NCBI GenBank assembly: GCA_905221605.1
Contig: CAJNDS010002398.1
Coordinates: forward strand, 84,501 to 148,500
Source of the DNA: Symbiodinium natans
Lineage: Eukaryota > Sar > Dinophyceae > Suessiales > Symbiodiniaceae
DNA length: 64,000 nt
Reading direction: 5' to 3'
Shown: positions 54,771 through 62,467 of the stretch, piece by piece
How positions within the stretch are numbered: position 1 is the first letter of the stretch
Layout: each line of letters opens with the position of its first letter
Notes under the pieces: model-generated
What the model was told of the DNA's origin: nothing
Database searches by the model: none
The model's input: only the letters and a program-made list of their open reading frames with translations
Translations under genes and position numbers: made by a program

Positions 54771-57700
54771 TCGACAAGATGATCGAAGAGCCTCCAACGG
54801 ACTACTATTATGAGAAGCTCGCGGCAGATATGCGCGCCCGACACCCTAAGGCGTGCCCGCACCTCCTCGACCACCTCGTTTCCTTAGAGGGTTTCCTAGA
54901 CAAGTCAATCTTGTTTGGGTTCTCCTTTGGAATCAGCAAGGCCGAAGTTTGTGTCTCCAAAGGCAAGCTCCTGGGACACAACGTTGGGCGGGACGGGAGT
55001 TCGCCTGACGAAGAGCGTTGTCAAGCGGTGATTGACTTTCCCCCGCTCTGGGAGAAGCTTCACATTCAGCAATTTTTGGGTTGCGCAAACTGGTTGCGCG
55101 GCTACCTGCCTGTTGAGTACGGGCACGCAGCCAAGATTTTAGGGCAGTGGCAGAAGCCAGGCGCCGTCTTTCCTGAAGGCGGGCTGGGCTCAGCCGCCAC
55201 CGAGGGTTGCAAAGCCTTTAAAGCGATTAAGCGCATGATGCAGAACCGCATCAATTTGGCTACCTTCGATGAGGCCTCTGCTGCGGATGGGTCGTGTCCC
55301 CTTGAGCAGATCGCGGATGCGTCGGGCATCGCGGTAGGGGGCAGCGTCGTGCAGATGACGCGTGACTTGAGCCAGCTCAAAGTGCTTATGACGCACTCGA
55401 AGAGCTTGACCCCCGCGCAGCAGAACTGGCCGCCCTTGATACAGGAGGCGTTTGCCCAGCTCGAGGTAAAGCGGGCGACACGCCGCATGTTTGGCTCTAT
55501 TCGGACTCTGTGTTGGACAGATCATGCCAACCTTACCCGAGCGCAAACGTCGGACATCGGAATGGATCCGAAACTCGTCCGGTGGGTTGCGGAAATCCTT
55601 ATGGATGGGTCCGAAATAAGGAGCCTTAGCGGTCGCTCAGCGACGCTGGGTGACAGTTTTAGCCGCAATCCCAAGGATCGGGATGCGCTCCTTGCGGCGA
55701 GGACGAAAGATCTCGAGGGCCTTTCAGGCCAACTCCGAGGTTTCGACCTGGACCAGTACCTCGGAGAGGGTACTGAGGGTGACGGACCCGTGCCCTGGGC
55801 GGTCGGCAACGACGCCGTCCCAGAGCCTGCGGGCCGTGTCCAGGCCGCGGCTGTGCCGATGTGTGTCGTCGCAGCCCTTCCGGTGCGTGTCATGGTTGTC
55901 TTTGACTACGCGCGTTGGAAAGAGCAGGACGCAGAGCTGACTGAGATCAGGCGCGTCTTCCAAGCGAGCCTCCCTGGAGTTTCTGTGGCAGTCAGGGGTT
56001 GTTGGGGTCCGTTTGAGGATACCGACGGGCTTGCCTCGCATTTCGATTGCGGGGCCGGCAGGCTCGCAGGGACCAAGAAGATCAAGCGGATCAGGGTCGA
56101 CTTGCTTACTTCGTGTGCCAAGGTTCTTAGGGAAGCTTCGGGGTTTCGTCCGCAGTTCCTCGTCGGACTTGGGCAAGGCGGGCTGGTCACAGCCGTCCTT
56201 AGGTGGCCTTTGGTTGTTGAGCTCACGCTCCAAGCAAGGAACCTGCAGCGCAAGGAAGCTAGGGCTGTAGGAGAGGCTTGGGCAGGCATCAAGGCTATCT
56301 GGGCGGTGCGGCCACGCCTTTGGCGCACGCAGCAAGGCCACTTGGAAGTGGCCGAGGCTTGTCCGGAACTCAAGAAGGATTTTCCGGAGCCTCCCCTGCG
56401 AGGTTTTGGGATCGTAGGGAAGCAGGCATTGGGGGCGGAAGTCCTGCGGTCCTTGAGGTTGGACGCGGTTCGTTCCATCGATGATGCCAGCATTAGAGGA
56501 ATGCTGGACGAACCGTCACGACCCCTCTGGGACCATGAGGGTCTGTGCATCTGCGGCAAGCGGACCTACCTGTTTTCTCGCTGCCCCGCCTGCATCGAGA
56601 AAGAGGCAGTCGATACCTCGGTAGAGATAGCCGAGCGGGAGGAGCCCGAACCTCCGCTTGAGGGCGACCTTGAGGCCCATGAGGTGGGCCTAGAGGTCAA
56701 CTCCGTCCTTGCAACTTTGGATAGGACAGGAGGATTAGTTAGGGTTAGGTCCTCAACCATCCAGCAATGGGCGGTAGGGTTCAGGACTACGCCCAAAGAT
56801 GCTCCAGTTCCCACAGCATATGGCATGCTGAGTGGGAAGATATGGAAGAAGAGCCATTCCATGAAGCTCAGCCTCGGCTCCCAGCACAAGGATCTTTCCA
56901 AGTGGGGCGATGTGAAGCCTTACTGGACCACATGGGTGGTTAGAGAAGATGGTGCTGTGGTGGCGGGGCACAACTGCTATGTGGTTCAGGGCGACATCGT
57001 CGTGCGTTGGTCGTCAGAAGTGAACTGGCACGGCCACCGACATGTCGTGAATGAGCAGTGTGAAGTGCTCTGGAGGTCTAAGGGCAAAGAGGTTGCCTTA
57101 GACCCCTCCTTCGGCAAGCTGATAGCCCTTGTGGGTAGGGTTACTCAGGTCATTGGCTGGCGGGCAACCGGAGAAGCTTCGGATCCCCGCAGTTCTACCC
57201 GGCAGGCGTCAAGGGTCCTTGCTCAATTCTCTTCGTCCAATGAGGGCGTAGAAGGGCATTGGACCGCGGGCGCTATCAGTCGCGGAAAGAATGCCAATGA
57301 GTGCAAGCTGAAGGGTAGAGTTTTGGCGCTTATGGGTGAAGAGCACAAGGGCCCTGCAGTGGTTCTAGAGCTCGTTAGCCATAGCCCCATCCTGTGCATT
57401 TGGGACCATTCCTCAACCAAGGTCAAGGTCGAGTTTAAGGGCGGTGTTCCGTCTTTGAGCCTGATCGCGGAGGAGGACGAAAATCGTCGTGAGCAGCTTG
57501 CGGTCGAGGCAAGGGACGCGGCGAACATTTCGGAGTTCCGGGTCACGGGATCCCTTCGTACGGCGTGGTACGAGGGCCAGCGGCGCGATCCCTCATTGGC
57601 GGGCTCGATTCGCAAGCCAGAGCCGCCGATGGTGATCTCCGGAGACGGGTTGCTTGAGCGCGAGGTGACCCTCAGGACGGGTCAAACCGTCGTAGTCCCA

Positions 57701-60700
57701 GTGGTTCCCAATGGGGCTGCGGGCGCGAATGGAGTGACCTGGCGCCGCGCTTGCTACAATTCAGTCCACTGCGGAGTCCTTGGGGCCCATAGGTCCGCTG
57801 AGGTTACCATCAAGCTGCTAGAGAGGGCAGTCTGGTGGCCCGACTTAGAGAAAGATGTGCGGACCTGGGTCGCCAAATGTCTCGCTTGCATTAAGGGCCG
57901 CTCTCGACCGACTAAGGTCGAGGCTCGTGCGGTCAAATGTGGCGCCGAGACATGCTGGCAGGAAGTCAGCGTGGACTGTGAAGGTCCGAACCGAGAGGAC
58001 AGGGAGGGGCATAGGTACTCGCTTACGTACTTCGATTGCCTCAGTCATGCTGTCCTCCTCGAGCCGATGAGGTCTCTGACTCATGCTGAAGTCAGGAGGG
58101 CGTTCGTACGCTGTGTGCTTCGCAGCAGGACGATCCCGAGCCTCATCAGGTCGGATAGAGGGCCAGAGTTCAAGAATGCGCTCATGGCAGAACTCAGCGC
58201 TATGCTTGGGACCGAGTGGCGGTTCAGCGCGCCCTTGAGGCCTTGTGAGTTGGGCGCAAACGAGCGAGTCCACCAAGAAGTTCAAAAGGTGCTGGGGGCG
58301 GTCGTCAGGCAAGTCGGCGCCTCCCTTTCCGAAGCTTGGTCGGATTGGCTCGTGGTGGCGGAGTACGTCATAGATAACACTCCGGGACCCCACGGGTATA
58401 CCCCGAGGGACCTAGAGCGGAGCTGGTCGCTCGCTCTACCACTTGAAAAGGACGTCCTGCGAGACGCCTTGCAGTTTGAACCCATCTCTGATTGGGCTCG
58501 GAGCCAGTTTAAGCAGTTCTCGGAACTAGCTGCTGCGGTCCGAGAGCACTGGACGCGGTCTTCAGAAGCGCGGGCGAAACTTGCAAATCGCCATAGGCGC
58601 ACTGTGGACCTTAAGCCAGGCGACCGAGTGGTCTGGAACGCTCCGAGGGCCCGTTCAGAGGGGGCGGGGCGTGTGCCTTGGAAACCGGGTCTGACCGGCC
58701 CCTGGCGCGTGTTGGAAGTCAAGGGCCACAGGCTCACCTTGGAGCCCGTGTCGATGGAGTCGGGGGGTACTTCTTCCGCCCGGCGCGGCCCGATGGAGGC
58801 GCACGCAGAAGACTGCATTCTTGTTCCTGCGGATGCAGATGGCGCGGAATCCCGCGAGCCGGTCGTCTTTGAGGACGATGGAACCGGCGGGGACGGCTCG
58901 TCTCGCCCCAGCTTAGGGCAACAGGTTCAAGGCGACGCCAAGCAAGTGGAGTTCACGCTGACCAGGCGCGGGAGGGACTTCGTCCTCCGCCTTGGTGACC
59001 GCATTGCCTATCGGGGTGTAGGTGGAGGCCCGAAGGTGTGCAGGTTAGGACGGGTCACGCAAGTAGATGCTGCCCGTGCGCAGGTCGGCGTGCACCGCTA
59101 TCTCCCCGACGCCAGCGGGGTTCGCGTCAAATGGCGGCTTGCATATATCGCCGAGGACGGAGCGCTCACGCTTTCAGAAGGGACCCGTCCGGCCCACGAA
59201 GCGGTTTCCGTTAAGGAAATCATTTCCAAGATCGACCTAAACCGCGACGGCGTGCTTGCTGCAGCCTCGGCCAGAAAGTTGGACAAGGGAGCGTATTCGT
59301 TGCAGGACAGGACGCTCGAGCGAGCGTCTCGCGCCGGCTCGAGTGTGCTCTCGATCCAAGAGGCCCTCGCGGACCTCTTGGTCGCGGAACCCCGCGTGTT
59401 GCAGCCTAGGGCTTCCCCAGAGTCGGGTGCTGTCGAGAGTTGGTTCCGGCAGTATTTCCTTGGAGGGGTTGCCGATGTCTTAGAGGTTGCTTGGGGTGAC
59501 GCGGTCGTGGCCTATGGGATTACCTGGAACCTGGCCGCAGAAGAGCACTTAGAGGCTATTAGCGGCGCTGTTTTGCGCACAGAGCCGAAGGTGCTCGTGA
59601 TTGGGCTTGAGGGCAAGAATGTGCCCCGGGCTTTCCTCCAGCTAGTCGTCCGGTGTGCGCAGGAACGCACGCGCGCGGGCGCCCACGTAGCGCTGCGTTT
59701 GCAGGCACAAAGAGGCGAGTGGGAACCCTGGCGGCTAGAGGAGTGGGGCGCCTTGTTTGGGACGCTCGCAGAGCCACGCTGGCCTTGGGCCTTCGTGCGG
59801 GCTGACATATGCCAGTTCGCGCGGGCCAGTGGCCGCGGCAACCTCGTTGAGAGCGGGGCCCTGTGGCTCGCCGATTTCAGCTTAGAATCGGTAGGTTTGA
59901 GGTGTAGTAGGCCGGATGCGTTAGGCGCAGTGCAGCACAAGCACGTTGAGCGCGCGCAAGCTGACTACAACCTCATAGGGGCGGCTTTCTGCGCCTCGCT
60001 CCAGGACCTTGGTCTGAGGGGCGCAGAAGAGCTGTGCACCGCTGCAGTTGAAAGCTTTCCAGCCACTGCGGGCGCAGATAGCGCCGCGGCTGCGCCACAG
60101 CCCTCTCCAGTCGTTCCCCTCCCGGACGTGCGCTCGGGCGAGGACCTCACGCCAGCAGAGCGTGCCGAGCTGGATAAGGAGGTGGATAAGTATGCCGCGG
60201 AGAAGGAAGCGTTTTGGCGGACCAAGGCGGACGCCAAGGACTGGGATTCCGTCCGGGCTGACCTTGAGGTCTATGCTCTTGCGGGCGAGAAGGTCGCGGA
60301 GGATCCTAGGCGCACCGAGGCCTATAGAGACCTCGTATGGTCGGGTTTGAAGATCGAGCCTGGACCAACCAGACCCGGGCTGACCGATGCTGATATCGCA
60401 GCCGTCAGGGAGGTCATACGGCGAAAGGCCGCTGGGTTCTGGGTGGAGGACACCACCAGGACCACGGTCAGGAAGTTCGCCCATGACTGCATCCCCACCG
60501 GGCCGCCGGTCTCGTCCCAACCTCACAGTCTGAGGGGCGAGTCCGCGCAATGGGTCGACGACAAGCTTGAAGAAGAATGCAAGCGGGGTCAGTTGATCCG
60601 CGGCAGCTCGGCTTGGGGATCTGCGCCGTTTCCGACCAAGGAAATGCCCAGCTACAAGCGGCATAGGAAGCGACGCTTGGTGGTTGACTACCGCCGTGTG

Positions 60701-62467
60701 AATGCCCGAATTAAGCGCTCCACGTACTATTGTCGGCGGGGCAGCGATGTGCTCGCCGCCGCAGTAGGTTCGGTTTGGTATACCTTCGTGGATGCGGTTA
60801 GTGGGTTTAATCAGATTAGGAACACCAAGCGTGCTCGCGAGGTGTTGGCCATTGTGGCAAGATCAGGGAAATATCTCCCTGTCGGCCTCACCTTTGGCCC
60901 GATTAACGGCCCAGATGATTTCAACTTTGTGGTTGATAGGGCCTATGCCCCCGGCAGAGGTAGGCGCCTTAAGTATACTAAGGAGTGGATAGCCTACGTG
61001 GATGATCTTACTGTTAGGACGGGTAGGGTCATTGATGGGCAGTTTTTCACTGATGCCCAAGCCGAGGGGGCGGTGCGCGAAGCGTGCGCCAAGGGGGCAG
61101 TCGCGGCTCCGCAGAGCGCGTCGTCTGCTCTTGAAGCCTTAGGCGTTCGCGGTGCGCACAACACCAAGCGCGCGAACCATGACGCGGCGCGCTCAGACCA
61201 GAATCACCCCACGCGCGTTCTGATGCTCAGGATGTTGGGGCTGTTCGGGTGTTTCTGTGTTCAGGGCGGGTGTTTTTGGGGCGGGCCGTTTCCCAGGTCG
61301 CCGGTCTGCGGGCAGAAGGATTTTTCGTCGTTCGTCGCGTGCAGCTTCGTTCGTTTGTCCCGCAGCAAGCGTTTTGCAAGCAGGCCTAGAGGTTCGGTCC
61401 AAGGTCGAAGCAGAAGCCGTGGAAGCCTTAAAGCCCAGACCTTAAAGAAACTCCCCAAACCCCCGCCGCAGCGGTTCAAGTGTGTTGTAGAGCCTAGGGT
61501 AGGTAGTCCCTCCCCGCGTTCGTGCCTGTGCACTGCGCCCCGCTGCGGGTCGCGACCAGACCGCGCGGGAGCGACCAAACGGTCGCCCGGACCTTCGTGG
61601 TCAACCACAAGGCCCCGCTGCGGGCCGTGCCCTGGCCGCGCGGGAGCGGCTGCCTACCACTACTGCACACCGGCCCCTTGCAGCGGGCCGTGTCCTGGCC
61701 GCTCAAGGGCGCGTCAGGTTTTCCTCGCCCGTCGGAGGTCCAGCAAAGCCGCGGGCCTCAGTGCCGCGATGGGTGGAGGAGGATCGAAGGGCAGGGGCAA
61801 GAGCAAGAGCCCAGGCCCTAAGGGCCGAAAGGGAACGCCCTCGATCGACGACGTGCAGCGCCTGCTAGTCCGATGCATGCGGCACGGCGAAGGTGGCTGC
61901 AGAGGCCGGTTCGGTCCAGGCGGCCTCTACCCGGTTGATGAGTTGATCGAACAACTCGGCATCACCATCAACCAGTACAACCAGGCGGTCGCGCACGACG
62001 CCAACCAGCGGAAACCGAGATTAGACACCTCGCACGCTGGTTTCCTTCGTGCCTTCCAAGGCCACTCTGCCGATTGCGGCCATCCGATGGGGTTCATGAT
62101 GGAGGGCCTAAGTGAGACGGCCATCGACGACCTCATACATCGGTATGGCCCGGCCATGTGGCACGGCACGGACCTGCATGTCGTGCCAAGCCTGATTCAG
62201 AACGGCTTGATCCCCGGCGGCGGGCCGGGAGGCCGCCTCGGAGTGCACTACGTCCTAGGCCACTGCCCCACGCAGTGGGAGGACGGGAGACGCGGGTTCC
62301 GCCGCGGATCGACTTGCATAGTCGAGGTCGGCTGGCGGTCCTGCGGGACGCCGGAGTGCCTATCTATTCGGGAGCGGATGGGGTGGCTCTCACTGGCCAG
62401 ATTAGGGCCACCGGCATCTCCCGCATCTGGGCACTCCCCAAGGGCTCGCCTGTTTACTCAGTCTTGA
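54533..62467 (+). CDS. pol: giant polymerase polyprotein: thumb/RNase H - integrase - RT palm
   Basis: The native part starts near residue 70 (54740). Residues 105-195 are the RT thumb/connection (KAEVCVSKGKLLGHNVGRDG, FLGCANWLRGYLP). Residues 240-380 are RNase H (IADASGIAVGG, EAFAQLEVKRA, WTDHANL). Near residue 1075 is an HHCC zinc domain (H-x6-H-x29-C-x2-C), then the integrase core with Asp 1148, Asp 1208 and Glu 1244, an exact DD35E, and a GPW-type C-terminal module (GLTGPWRVLEVKGHRLTLEP). A linker of about 550 residues follows. Residues about 1980-2175 are RT fingers and palm: RRLVVDYRRVN, TFVDAVSGFNQI, LTFGPINGPDDF and YVDDLTV (catalytic codons 61001-61006). RT is therefore split and its catalytic half lies after integrase. 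Native Pol probably ends near 61220; the frame then runs on with no stop into the Tpt1-like gene and ends out of frame. Confidence 0.85.
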   Translation: MRRGVFGTRGICVWRKALRAATKFPSPNASRSLGRARGHAGLVGVRDQPRLEEAQVTQCAQQTRSTRRCPSYHIVESWDIDKMIEEPPTDYYYEKLAADMRARHPKACPHLLDHLVSLEGFLDKSILFGFSFGISKAEVCVSKGKLLGHNVGRDGSSPDEERCQAVIDFPPLWEKLHIQQFLGCANWLRGYLPVEYGHAAKILGQWQKPGAVFPEGGLGSAATEGCKAFKAIKRMMQNRINLATFDEASAADGSCPLEQIADASGIAVGGSVVQMTRDLSQLKVLMTHSKSLTPAQQNWPPLIQEAFAQLEVKRATRRMFGSIRTLCWTDHANLTRAQTSDIGMDPKLVRWVAEILMDGSEIRSLSGRSATLGDSFSRNPKDRDALLAARTKDLEGLSGQLRGFDLDQYLGEGTEGDGPVPWAVGNDAVPEPAGRVQAAAVPMCVVAALPVRVMVVFDYARWKEQDAELTEIRRVFQASLPGVSVAVRGCWGPFEDTDGLASHFDCGAGRLAGTKKIKRIRVDLLTSCAKVLREASGFRPQFLVGLGQGGLVTAVLRWPLVVELTLQARNLQRKEARAVGEAWAGIKAIWAVRPRLWRTQQGHLEVAEACPELKKDFPEPPLRGFGIVGKQALGAEVLRSLRLDAVRSIDDASIRGMLDEPSRPLWDHEGLCICGKRTYLFSRCPACIEKEAVDTSVEIAEREEPEPPLEGDLEAHEVGLEVNSVLATLDRTGGLVRVRSSTIQQWAVGFRTTPKDAPVPTAYGMLSGKIWKKSHSMKLSLGSQHKDLSKWGDVKPYWTTWVVREDGAVVAGHNCYVVQGDIVVRWSSEVNWHGHRHVVNEQCEVLWRSKGKEVALDPSFGKLIALVGRVTQVIGWRATGEASDPRSSTRQASRVLAQFSSSNEGVEGHWTAGAISRGKNANECKLKGRVLALMGEEHKGPAVVLELVSHSPILCIWDHSSTKVKVEFKGGVPSLSLIAEEDENRREQLAVEARDAANISEFRVTGSLRTAWYEGQRRDPSLAGSIRKPEPPMVISGDGLLEREVTLRTGQTVVVPVVPNGAAGANGVTWRRACYNSVHCGVLGAHRSAEVTIKLLERAVWWPDLEKDVRTWVAKCLACIKGRSRPTKVEARAVKCGAETCWQEVSVDCEGPNREDREGHRYSLTYFDCLSHAVLLEPMRSLTHAEVRRAFVRCVLRSRTIPSLIRSDRGPEFKNALMAELSAMLGTEWRFSAPLRPCELGANERVHQEVQKVLGAVVRQVGASLSEAWSDWLVVAEYVIDNTPGPHGYTPRDLERSWSLALPLEKDVLRDALQFEPISDWARSQFKQFSELAAAVREHWTRSSEARAKLANRHRRTVDLKPGDRVVWNAPRARSEGAGRVPWKPGLTGPWRVLEVKGHRLTLEPVSMESGGTSSARRGPMEAHAEDCILVPADADGAESREPVVFEDDGTGGDGSSRPSLGQQVQGDAKQVEFTLTRRGRDFVLRLGDRIAYRGVGGGPKVCRLGRVTQVDAARAQVGVHRYLPDASGVRVKWRLAYIAEDGALTLSEGTRPAHEAVSVKEIISKIDLNRDGVLAAASARKLDKGAYSLQDRTLERASRAGSSVLSIQEALADLLVAEPRVLQPRASPESGAVESWFRQYFLGGVADVLEVAWGDAVVAYGITWNLAAEEHLEAISGAVLRTEPKVLVIGLEGKNVPRAFLQLVVRCAQERTRAGAHVALRLQAQRGEWEPWRLEEWGALFGTLAEPRWPWAFVRADICQFARASGRGNLVESGALWLADFSLESVGLRCSRPDALGAVQHKHVERAQADYNLIGAAFCASLQDLGLRGAEELCTAAVESFPATAGADSAAAAPQPSPVVPLPDVRSGEDLTPAERAELDKEVDKYAAEKEAFWRTKADAKDWDSVRADLEVYALAGEKVAEDPRRTEAYRDLVWSGLKIEPGPTRPGLTDADIAAVREVIRRKAAGFWVEDTTRTTVRKFAHDCIPTGPPVSSQPHSLRGESAQWVDDKLEEECKRGQLIRGSSAWGSAPFPTKEMPSYKRHRKRRLVVDYRRVNARIKRSTYYCRRGSDVLAAAVGSVWYTFVDAVSGFNQIRNTKRAREVLAIVARSGKYLPVGLTFGPINGPDDFNFVVDRAYAPGRGRRLKYTKEWIAYVDDLTVRTGRVIDGQFFTDAQAEGAVREACAKGAVAAPQSASSALEALGVRGAHNTKRANHDAARSDQNHPTRVLMLRMLGLFGCFCVQGGCFWGGPFPRSPVCGQKDFSSFVACSFVRLSRSKRFASRPRGSVQGRSRSRGSLKAQTLKKLPKPPPQRFKCVVEPRVGSPSPRSCLCTAPRCGSRPDRAGATKRSPGPSWSTTRPRCGPCPGRAGAAAYHYCTPAPCSGPCPGRSRARQVFLARRRSSKAAGLSAAMGGGGSKGRGKSKSPGPKGRKGTPSIDDVQRLLVRCMRHGEGGCRGRFGPGGLYPVDELIEQLGITINQYNQAVAHDANQRKPRLDTSHAGFLRAFQGHSADCGHPMGFMMEGLSETAIDDLIHRYGPAMWHGTDLHVVPSLIQNGLIPGGGPGGRLGVHYVLGHCPTQWEDGRRGFRRGSTCIVEVGWRSCGTPECLSIRERMGWLSLARLGPPASPASGHSPRARLFTQS
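61221..61768 (+). other. spacer between Pol and the Tpt1-like gene, open throughout
   Basis: The Pol frame crosses this stretch without a stop, but the translation is Cys/Pro/Arg/Ser-rich and looks non-native. It contains three imperfect copies (from 61536, 61612 and 61673) of a unit with GCCCCGCTGCGGGCCGTGCC followed by CTGGCCGCGCGGGAGCGG. It may hold the 3' end of the retroelement and the promoter or leader of the next gene. Confidence 0.55.
61536..61712 (+). repeat. three imperfect GC-rich tandem units
   Basis: Units starting near 61536, 61612 and 61673 share CCCGCTGCGGGCCGTGCCCT and a following CGCGCGGGAGCG with substitutions and unequal tails. A related word (CCCTGCGGGCCGTGTCATGG) appears inside the next gene near 62643. 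Confidence 0.65.
61769..62334 (+). CDS. Tpt1/KptA-like RNA 2'-phosphotransferase, N-terminal part
   Basis: Tpt1/KptA enzymes remove a 2'-phosphate from spliced RNA using NAD+. After a Gly/Lys-rich leader the expected motifs appear in order. LLVRCMRHG carries the Arg-His pair (codons 61880 and 61883). The LYPVDELIEQL helix and ANQRKPRL strand of the winged domain follow. LRAFQGHS holds the catalytic Arg of the (R)AxQGHS motif, MWHGT the HGT motif, and GVHYV and RRGSTCIVEV complete this part. All core residues I can place are present. I start at ATG 61769, the first Met before the leader. The domain's last strand is in another frame (from 62332), so an indel lies near 62328-62334. The Pol frame upstream reads straight into it, so a Pol fusion cannot be excluded. 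It is the third enzymatic module on this strand after integrase and RT. Confidence 0.75.

Larger units (their letters stand above)
50619..61220 (+). mobile_element. Ty3/gypsy-type retroelement with permuted polymerase
   Basis: One strand carries Gag (two CCCH fingers), a retropepsin-like protease, a Cys-rich/transmembrane segment, RT thumb/connection plus RNase H, integrase, a long linker, and RT fingers plus palm. The catalytic motifs of RNase H, integrase and RT are all recognisable. I could not find long terminal repeats: the 400 bases upstream of Gag do not match the 500 bases after the RT palm. Boundaries are therefore my estimate, from the spliced-leader relic to the end of the RT-associated sequence. 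Three frame changes interrupt it. It may be a diverged element whose repeats lie outside my boundaries, or a retroposed copy of a processed transcript. Confidence 0.7.

Noticed and set aside
51091-60664. Minus-strand frames across the retroelement
   Set aside because: They are antisense to Gag and Pol in GC-rich DNA where stops are rare; no domain is seen.
50820-61250. Long terminal repeats of the retroelement
   Set aside because: Only a short word (GGGGGCTGTTC versus GGGGCTGTTC) is shared between 50823 and 61233; this is too short to be an LTR.
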